In this document: positions 58,681 through 64,000 of the stretch, one piece after another
How positions within the stretch are numbered: position 1 is the first letter of the stretch
How the letters are laid out: each line of letters begins with the position of its first letter
From: Firm-04 sp045591925
GTDB lineage: Bacteria > Bacillota > Clostridia > Oscillospirales > Ruminococcaceae
Length of the DNA stretch: 64,000 nucleotides
Reading direction: 5' to 3'
Assembly: GCA_045591925.1 (NCBI GenBank)
Contig: JAZNTW010000017.1
Coordinates: 62,001-126,000 of the forward strand
Position numbers and translations under genes: made by a program
The notes under the pieces: generated by a model
Databases searched by the model: none
The model's input: the letters and a program-made list of their open reading frames with translations, nothing else
Told to the model about the DNA's origin: nothing

Positions 58681-59103
58681 ATGCTGCACGAAAAATCATG
58701 CGGCGCGATTGTGTACCGGCGATTTCATGGAAATATTGAAATTCTGCTGATCAAACACATCAACAGCGGTCACTGGTCGTTTCCAAAGGGTCATGTAGAG
58801 GGTGATGAAACCGAGCTGGAAACTGCAAGGCGCGAAATCAAGGAGGAAACCGGACTGGATGTCATTTTAGATCAAACCTTTCGGGAGACTGTCTCCTATT
58901 CGCCCAAGCGGGATACACAGAAGATTGTCGTCTATTTTCTCGCGTTGGCACGCAACTCCGCGTTTGTGCCGCAGGAGGAGGAAATCGCGGAAATCCGCTG
59001 GGTGGACATCGTCCGCGCCACGCAGATGCTGACCTATGAAAACGACAAAACCATTGTCACCAAGGCACGCGCTGCAATCAAACAGAACAATCACAGTATG
59101 TGA
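58681..59103 (+). CDS. Nudix hydrolase (Ap4A hydrolase-like)
   Basis: A 140-residue hydrolase. The full Nudix box is present (GHVEGDETELETARREIKEE then TGL), preceded by SCGAIVYRR and HWSFPKGHV, which resembles asymmetrical diadenosine tetraphosphatases. SD GAAAGGA precedes the ATG. It has its own promoter and terminator. The substrate, a nucleoside polyphosphate, is inferred from family resemblance. Confidence 0.9.
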   Translation: MLHEKSCGAIVYRRFHGNIEILLIKHINSGHWSFPKGHVEGDETELETARREIKEETGLDVILDQTFRETVSYSPKRDTQKIVVYFLALARNSAFVPQEEEIAEIRWVDIVRATQMLTYENDKTIVTKARAAIKQNNHSM

Positions 59104-59108
59104 CATGG

Positions 59109-59136
59109 AAGGGAAAGCAATCGCTTTCCCTTTTTT
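59109..59136 (+). terminator. intrinsic terminator after Nudix gene
   Basis: AAGGGAAAGC (59109-59118) with GCTTTCCCTT (59123-59132), then TTTTG. Confidence 0.9.
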
Positions 59137-59163
59137 GTTTGCAGTTTTCATTCGGCAATATCA

Positions 59164-59892
59164 TCATTTTCCGATTGCCGAACGCAGTGCGCGCAGCTCC
59201 TCGGTGGTCAGGTCGCGCCATTCACCGGGCTTGAGCATTCCGAGCTTGACCGGACCAATCGAAATACGGCGCAGACGGGCAACCTCCAGTCCGACCGCAT
59301 CGCACATACGGCGTACCTCGCGCTTCTTTCCCTCGTGGATCGTAACCATCAGTACCACGCGGTTTGGCTCTTTTACTTGTGTGATGATATTTGCCGGCGC
59401 AGTGTGGAAGCCGTCATCCAAGGTAACGCCTGCCGACATCTGCGAGAGCTGTTCCTCGGAAACCGGCGGCCGAACCGTGACGCGGTAGGTCTTTGTGACC
59501 TCGCGGGATGGGTGCATGATGCCGTTTGCAAACGCACCGTCATTCGTAAACAGCAGCAGACCCTCGGAGTTTCTGTCGAGCCGTCCGACCGGATATACGC
59601 GCGTATCCACGCCCTCCAGCAGGTCGGTCACACAGCGTCTGCCTTGCTCGTCCGAAAGCGTGGTGACGTATCCGCGCGGCTTATTCAGCATAATATAGCG
59701 GAATTCCTTTTTTTTCGGAATATAAACCTGCTCGCCCATGACTGTAATCATGTCTGTTCGGCGTGCTTTGTCTCCGAGTGTAACCGGATGGCCGTTGCAT
59801 TTCACCTTGCCGGCAGAAATCAGTGCTTCTGCCTTGCGGCGTGAACAATAACCGGCATCCGAGAGTATTTTTTGAATTCTAATTTTTTCCAT
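59164..59892 (-). CDS. RluB/RsuA-type pseudouridine synthase
   Basis: A 242-residue RNA-modifying enzyme that isomerises uridine in rRNA. N-terminal S4 RNA-binding domain (about 1-60; RIQKILSDAGYCSRRKAEAL); catalytic domain with LNKPRGYVTT and the catalytic Asp in YPVGRLDRNSEGLLLFTNDG; KKREVRRMCDAVG near the C-terminus. The ATG at 59892 has SD GGAG at 6 nt. It overlaps the lipoprotein gene end, so both are likely one transcript. Confidence 0.94.
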   Translation of the reverse strand: MEKIRIQKILSDAGYCSRRKAEALISAGKVKCNGHPVTLGDKARRTDMITVMGEQVYIPKKKEFRYIMLNKPRGYVTTLSDEQGRRCVTDLLEGVDTRVYPVGRLDRNSEGLLLFTNDGAFANGIMHPSREVTKTYRVTVRPPVSEEQLSQMSAGVTLDDGFHTAPANIITQVKEPNRVVLMVTIHEGKKREVRRMCDAVGLEVARLRRISIGPVKLGMLKPGEWRDLTTEELRALRSAIGK

Positions 59893-60823
59893 GTTCATCT
59901 CCGTGAAAAGTCAGCGTCAGGGTGTTGAACGCTTCTATAAATTCATCTACGCCGGGATCACTGTAATACAATGATATGGTGCAGACACCCTGCGGCGTAT
60001 CAATATACGCATAATCCTGAATCACTCTGCCGTCCTCGTCCTCCGGCTCACCGAAGCAGAGCCTTGCGATATAGGCGTCATATCCAAGTAGCTTTTGCTC
60101 GATCAAGGCGGTTTCCGAATAATATCCCGGCAATGCGTCTGCGGTCATTTCGATCTGCTCCTCTGCAAGTGCCTTTGCAGAAGCGTTCGGCGTATCCGTT
60201 GCGGAAAAGATAACGGTCACATCGTTTTTGTTGACGGCAGGGTGCATGATAACGGTTGCTTCGCTGCTGTCCGATGAGACAACCCATGTTTCGGGATAAT
60301 CAATCGTTGCAAATCCGGTCGATATGCTGCCTGCCGCAAGCGGTTTACCGATAAAGGTCATATTCTCCAGCAGCTCACAAATCTGCGTTTTGGCGCGCTT
60401 CGTCTTATTTTTGGGGACGGACGCCTGTGCAAAAATCAGTCTGCCTTGTATACCGGCGGCGAATTTCAGCACGCAGTTCGGTTCCTCCTCCGCAGTCCAG
60501 CCGCAGTAGGTGTATGGACCGAGCGTGCCCTGCTCAAAGCGCGCATCACTTGCTTCATACTCCATTCCGAGAAGATCTGTCGGTGCGTAACCGTAGTCAA
60601 AATCCTGTACGGAAATCGTATAGCCGCTGCGGTCAACAAAGGAATAATCCCAGAAATCGGAGTCCGGCGCCTCTGCCTGATAAAGCGTAGAGGGGAGCTG
60701 AAGCCTGAAATTGGCAGTATCCACCGTGCCGCCGCGCGAAAGCCCTTCGACGGCATCCGAGCCGCAGCCGGTCAGCAGCAGTGCAGAAGCAGCGAGCGGC
60801 AGAAGCGTTCTGCGCAGGGTCAT
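59879..60823 (-). CDS. lipoprotein of unknown function
   Basis: A 314-residue protein with a lipoprotein signal (lipobox LLTGC, Cys20). The mature part is about 290 residues with two similar beta-rich halves (GTVDTANFRLQLPSTLYQAE; STGFATIDYPETWVV), a pattern of PsbP/DUF-type exported proteins. It overlaps the next gene at both ends (GerW-like stop overlaps its ATG; its stop overlaps the pseudouridine synthase start). No function recognised. Confidence 0.75.
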   Translation of the reverse strand: MTLRRTLLPLAASALLLTGCGSDAVEGLSRGGTVDTANFRLQLPSTLYQAEAPDSDFWDYSFVDRSGYTISVQDFDYGYAPTDLLGMEYEASDARFEQGTLGPYTYCGWTAEEEPNCVLKFAAGIQGRLIFAQASVPKNKTKRAKTQICELLENMTFIGKPLAAGSISTGFATIDYPETWVVSSDSSEATVIMHPAVNKNDVTVIFSATDTPNASAKALAEEQIEMTADALPGYYSETALIEQKLLGYDAYIARLCFGEPEDEDGRVIQDYAYIDTPQGVCTISLYYSDPGVDEFIEAFNTLTLTFHGDEHGKN

Positions 60824-61236
60824 TCCTCGATGACCTCTGCCTTGCCCTCGTTCTTTGCCTGTTTGCCGGCGAGGAAGCCTGTTACCTTGTCCATGATATC
60901 CGGCACCATATTGATGAGCGCATTCGGCGTGGATGCGTTGACCGAAAGCTGCATGAGCTTCACATCATTGGGCATTACGACAAGAAATGCAACCGGGGTA
61001 ATCGTCACACCGGCACCGCCGCCGCCGCCGAACATATCCTTTGCAACCTTGGTCGGCAGGTCGGAGCCGCCGGACGCAAATCCGAAGCTGACCTTGGAAA
61101 TCGGGATGACCGTAGTGCCGTTTTCACATTGAATCGGATTGCCGATAATGGTGTTGGCATCGACCATGCTGCGGATTTCATCCATTGTCACGCGCAGGGT
61201 TTCCTGCACCGGATGCTCTGTATTGCGTTCGCTCAT
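60820..61236 (-). CDS. ytfJ: GerW/YtfJ-family sporulation-associated protein
   Basis: A 138-residue protein matching YtfJ/GerW: ETLRVTMDEIRSMVDANTII, VIPISKVSFGFASGG, GGGGGAGVTITPVAFLVV. In Bacillus this protein is made in the forespore and needed for germination. Many non-sporulating or rarely sporulating Firmicutes keep it. SD AGGAGG before the ATG. The DUF2953 gene upstream is its usual partner. Confidence 0.93.
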   Translation of the reverse strand: MSERNTEHPVQETLRVTMDEIRSMVDANTIIGNPIQCENGTTVIPISKVSFGFASGGSDLPTKVAKDMFGGGGGAGVTITPVAFLVVMPNDVKLMQLSVNASTPNALINMVPDIMDKVTGFLAGKQAKNEGKAEVIEE

Positions 61237-61309
61237 AGTAGTTTCCTCCTAAAAATGTTTTTCCGAACGGGAAAGCCGGTTCGGTTAGATGCTGTAATAC
61301 GAATGGGTG

Positions 61310-62224
61310 TTATGCCTGCGAAAGCGGCGCGGATTCCTGTTCCCGGCGCTTTGCTTCGCGATCCTCTCTGCGGAATCTGCATATTGTCCGCCAGAGGAAT
61401 TTTACGCCGAGAATCAGTGCAAGCACGATTGCCGCCATCGGGGAAATTCGCAGCTCCAATGAACCGCGGAATGTCACTTTGGGATTGTAAAAATCTGCGA
61501 GGATCCGGAATTCATCCGCTTCTACATCAAACCAGCTCTGCATTGCGCCGAGCAGATTGTAGGCTGCGGCACAGATTTTACCGTAAAGCGTGGCAGTATT
61601 TGCCGGATCATCCGTACCGATTGCGAGATACAGCCGGATATGCCGGAAATGAAGATGCTTAGTCAGGAATTTCAGCGCAGGTGTAAGCGCGGCAAGGCCG
61701 TCCTGCGCAAGTCCCAGTACATCAGAAAGCGAATGCGGCTTGATGCGCTCGATAAAGCCCTTGATGCCGCGCGGCTTCTGTTCGGGCTTTGTCTCGGATT
61801 CTTCCGCAGCTTCGGCTTCTTGTTTTTTTGCAGATTTTTTTCGCTGCTTCGATCTCAGCTTCGGTGTATCGACAGTGTCTGCAAGCAGCTCCGGATCAAC
61901 CGGTTCTGTGGATTCCGCAGCCGGTTCTGTTTTATCTGTAACGGTTTGATTGGCTGATGCTGCTTTCGGCTTTGACTTTGGTTTTTCTGTTGGCTGCGGT
62001 AGCGGTTCCGGGTCGGGCGGCGCTTCACCCTCCGGCAGATCCTCCGGCTTTTTGGGAACCTCCGGTTCGGGCTTTTCCTCCGACTCCTTATGAAATACAC
62101 GAATAAAGGCGTAATAAACGGAAAAATACCACTTGCCGTCTCCGAAGAATGCCTTGGCGCGAACCGGCAGCAGCAGGAGTATACATAATACAAACAGGAT
62201 TGTGAGAAGAATCGTTCCAGCCAA
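61310..62224 (-). CDS. ytfI: DUF2953 (YtfI-like) membrane protein
   Basis: A 304-residue protein: N-terminal helix (about 2-22), then WYFSVYYAFIRVF; a Pro/Glu/Lys-rich low-complexity insert (about 48-150) that is longer than in typical YtfI; then HSLSDVLGLAQDG, RHIRLYLAIGTDDPANTATLYG, DFYNPKVTFRGSLELRI and a C-terminal helix with basic end. The start is TTG with SD AAAGGAGG at 8 nt. The promoter lies in repeat copy E. It is paired with ytfJ as in Bacillus. Confidence 0.85.
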   Translation of the reverse strand: MAGTILLTILFVLCILLLLPVRAKAFFGDGKWYFSVYYAFIRVFHKESEEKPEPEVPKKPEDLPEGEAPPDPEPLPQPTEKPKSKPKAASANQTVTDKTEPAAESTEPVDPELLADTVDTPKLRSKQRKKSAKKQEAEAAEESETKPEQKPRGIKGFIERIKPHSLSDVLGLAQDGLAALTPALKFLTKHLHFRHIRLYLAIGTDDPANTATLYGKICAAAYNLLGAMQSWFDVEADEFRILADFYNPKVTFRGSLELRISPMAAIVLALILGVKFLWRTICRFRREDREAKRREQESAPLSQA

Positions 62225-62262
62225 GCCGCGCGCCTCCTTTCATCGTTTCAAAAATATTCCAT

Positions 62263-62350
62263 TTTATATTATACCACATATAATCGGTTTTTTCAATGGG
62301 AGAAGTAAAATAAATCTCGATTTTTGCTTGACGGAAGTGAAATTGGGCTT
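62263..62350 (-). repeat. dispersed repeat, degenerate copy E
   Basis: On minus: CCAATTTCACTTCCGTCAAGC, AAAAATCGAGATTTATTTTAC, CTTCTCCCATTG, then the TTGAAA/TATAAT promoter. Upstream block and its spacing to the promoter match copies A-C; the GC-rich inverted repeat is worn. Confidence 0.55.
62268..62296 (-). promoter_or_regulatory. promoter for ytfI-like operon within repeat copy E
   Basis: Minus-strand TTGAAA (62296-62291), 17 nt, TATAAT (62273-62268); leader about 37 nt. Confidence 0.7.
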
Positions 62351-62362
62351 GTGCGGATGCTC

Positions 62363-62405
62363 AAAAAACAAAGACGCTCTTGATATTCTCATCAAAAGCG
62401 TCTTT
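62363..62405 (-). terminator. intrinsic terminator after dockerin gene
   Basis: Minus-strand AAAGACGCT (62405-62397) with AGCGTCTTT (62378-62370) and inner TTGAT/ATCAA pairs, followed by GTTTTTT. Confidence 0.9.
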
Positions 62406-62450
62406 GCAATCTTGCTTATGCGTCAGCCTGTAGGCTGATTGATGCCGTGA

Positions 62451-64000
62451 TTACGGCTCAAGGTCCTCGTAGGAAACGAGCTTTGCGATAAAGCGCAGAA
62501 TCAAAACGGTGTCATCACCATCAATGTTGCCATCGTGGGTGACGTCTGCGTTGATCTTGCCCTGTGTGCTGATTTTTGCAGTTGAATCTTCTGCTGCAAA
62601 GCGTGCAACCAGAACTGCGTCTGCAACGTCAACTGTATCTGCACAGTTTGCATTGCCCCAATCTGCCTCAACCGGCTTTGCGGTGGTTGTTGTCGTTGTG
62701 GTGGTCGTTGTAGTGGTGGTTGTTGTAGTGGTGGTTGTCGTTACTTCGGGTGCTTCCTCGTAAATAGCCTCTACGCTGTTGAGCGTAATGGACTTCACGA
62801 GCTTATCATTGTCATCGGCGCCGTAGTAGTAACCGAAGCCGACATTGCCGTACAGCACATCGGGTTCCACATTGCTCGGAATCGGAATGGCAATCTTTGT
62901 GGACTTGCCTGCGTTGAGTACGCAATACTGGAACTGGGTGTACTGCTGCGAAGAAGCCTTATCGGAAATGGTCACGCCAAAGACCAGCTTCTTGATGGTG
63001 GACGGGCAGGTAACATCGAATACGAGAGCGTGAATCTTATCGTTCTCTGCAAGACCGAATTCTTCCAGATTAACGCTTGCGGTATTCGAATCATCATCGC
63101 CCTGTGTGAGGGATTCGCTGACCTTTACGGTTTCCTCGCCGCTGTACGGGAATGTTGTTTCGACTGTATAGGTGCAGGTTGCGGACTGGAGCGTAACGGT
63201 TTCGAGCTGTGTATAGCCGTCCTCTTTGTTATCGCCGTACCAGAACTGGAAGGAAATCGCGTCTGACGGCTGTGCGGTCACATATTCCTTGATATCATCC
63301 GGAACTTCCCATGTAACCTCAGCCCATCCGCCGCAGTCTTCCAGTCTTGTGCCGGTGCCGACCTCGACATCAACCAGATCCGGATCGATCGTCGGATTGC
63401 CGTCCTCATCTTCACCGTGCTCGTTGTACCAGTAGCCTTTTTTGGTCTGGGGATCATCCTCAACATTGAGCCAGTACTCGATATCAGCCGGAGACTGGTA
63501 TTCAACGTTCAGACCGCAGCCGTAAAGCAGCGTGTCCATTGCGGTGTCGGATTCCACAGCAAAGGTGAAGGACTGCGGTGTCACCTTCATGGTATCGCTC
63601 GGAGTCGGCAAGCCGAACTCTTTGTAGGTCATCTTGCGGCTGTTGATCGGGTCGCCCTCTTCCCAGGTGGAAACGCCGTCGTCCTCATAGGTTTCCTCGT
63701 CATAGCCTGCGGTCAGCAGGAAATCGAGTTCATCAAGAGTGCCGGTCAGCGTGGTGATCAGAGTTGCAGTACCGTCCTTGTTATCGGTCAGCTTGTAGCC
63801 GCTTGCCGTCGAGCTGCTGGAGCTGCCGGAGCTGCTGCCGCTGGAGCTGCTGCCGCTGTCGTTCGGCACGATTTTGTCGATCGTCAGCGTGCCCTCGCAG
63901 TAGTAGTTGCGGAACTCGTATTCGCCGGCATACTGTCCGGTTTCATACTTAACGTCCAGAGCGGAAACGTCAATCTTGATCGGTGTAGATTCATTGGCAG
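62451..64000 (-). CDS. dockerin-containing secreted protein, 5' end beyond window
   Basis: About 516 residues are visible; the frame stays open to the right edge. From the N-side: a small beta domain end (YETGQYAGEYEFRNYYCEGT), a Ser/Gly linker, and two beta-sandwich regions of about 150 residues each. The first has FTFAVESDTAMDTLLYGCG, GWAEVTWEVPDDIK and ISFQFWYGDNKEDG; the second has IHALVFDVTCPSTIKKLVFG. A run of about 19 Thr then leads to a dockerin (NANCADTVDVADAVLVARF, INADVTHDGNIDGDDTVLI). The sandwiches look like Ruminococcus carbohydrate-binding or X modules. The dockerin is close to that of the GH9 enzyme. No catalytic domain is visible in the part present. Confidence 0.88.
   Translation of the reverse strand, partial: ANESTPIKIDVSALDVKYETGQYAGEYEFRNYYCEGTLTIDKIVPNDSGSSSSGSSSGSSSSSTASGYKLTDNKDGTATLITTLTGTLDELDFLLTAGYDEETYEDDGVSTWEEGDPINSRKMTYKEFGLPTPSDTMKVTPQSFTFAVESDTAMDTLLYGCGLNVEYQSPADIEYWLNVEDDPQTKKGYWYNEHGEDEDGNPTIDPDLVDVEVGTGTRLEDCGGWAEVTWEVPDDIKEYVTAQPSDAISFQFWYGDNKEDGYTQLETVTLQSATCTYTVETTFPYSGEETVKVSESLTQGDDDSNTASVNLEEFGLAENDKIHALVFDVTCPSTIKKLVFGVTISDKASSQQYTQFQYCVLNAGKSTKIAIPIPSNVEPDVLYGNVGFGYYYGADDNDKLVKSITLNSVEAIYEEAPEVTTTTTTTTTTTTTTTTTTTTAKPVEADWGNANCADTVDVADAVLVARFAAEDSTAKISTQGKINADVTHDGNIDGDDTVLILRFIAKLVSYEDLEP

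Overview
The window looks like a chromosome segment of a cellulosome-forming Ruminococcus (Oscillospiraceae, Firmicutes), closest in character to R. champanellensis or R. flavefaciens. Four encoded proteins carry Ruminococcus-type dockerins: a CBM22-dockerin-CE1 esterase, a dockerin-GH16 glucanase, a CBM-GH9-dockerin cellulase, and a right-edge protein with a Thr linker and dockerin. There is a SigI/RsgI sigma/anti-sigma pair of the kind that controls cellulosome genes in clostridia. The shine-dalgarno sites are strong (AGGAGG) and the sigma-A promoters are clear. No rRNA, tRNA or CRISPR array was seen.

Layout. 1-1.9 kb: a partial zinc-ribbon gene divergent from an XRE regulator, a non-coding stretch with two tandem copies of a ~95-bp promoter-bearing repeat, and a glycine-zipper protein. 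2-8.3 kb: tgt, a PP2C phosphatase, two dockerin enzymes converging on a shared terminator, and a YjbR-like protein. 8.3-9 kb: a frameshifted phage remnant. 9-12 kb: sigI-rsgI and a secreted Lys-Pro-Glu repeat protein on the opposite strand. Both units have the same TTACCCC-N19-CGTAT element upstream, so I infer a SigI regulon. 12-14.9 kb: membrane protein, LytS-like kinase and response regulator. 15-18.4 kb: GH9 cellulase divergent from an AraC regulator. 18.5-26.6 kb: phospholipase C-like protein, thiamine pyrophosphokinase, DUF1846 protein, rpmB, then a manganese (yybP-ykoY) riboswitch, a P-type cation ATPase and a degenerate alpha/beta hydrolase.

26.8-41.4 kb is nearly all minus strand: pyrimidine-nucleoside phosphorylase, DUF4230, DUF6179/DUF6323 pair, gpmI, ROK glucokinase, manA, uvrC, purD, a pseudogene and a histidine phosphatase, with two related inverted-repeat elements. 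41.6-49.7 kb is a purine cluster (purE, purC, purF, purM, purN, purO, stand-alone AICAR transformylase) interleaved with small membrane or hypothetical genes. purL and purB are not in the window. The formyltransferase and IMP cyclohydrolase steps are split between a purH C-terminal-type protein and an archaeal-type PurO, and PurF lacks the N-terminal nucleophile cysteine.

49.8-57 kb encodes two GT2 glycosyltransferases and two single-pass LRR surface proteins; the larger transferase and both LRR proteins end in long acidic, often tandemly repeated tails. 57-62.4 kb holds DUF1015, Nudix, pseudouridine synthase, lipoprotein and a ytfJ-ytfI-like sporulation-associated pair. The last gene, cut by the right edge, is another dockerin protein.

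The most novel signals are the SigI-type promoter shared by sigI and the Lys-Pro-Glu repeat gene, the dispersed repeat that carries a sigma-A promoter with a conserved ~60-bp upstream block, and the LRR/glycosyltransferase surface locus.
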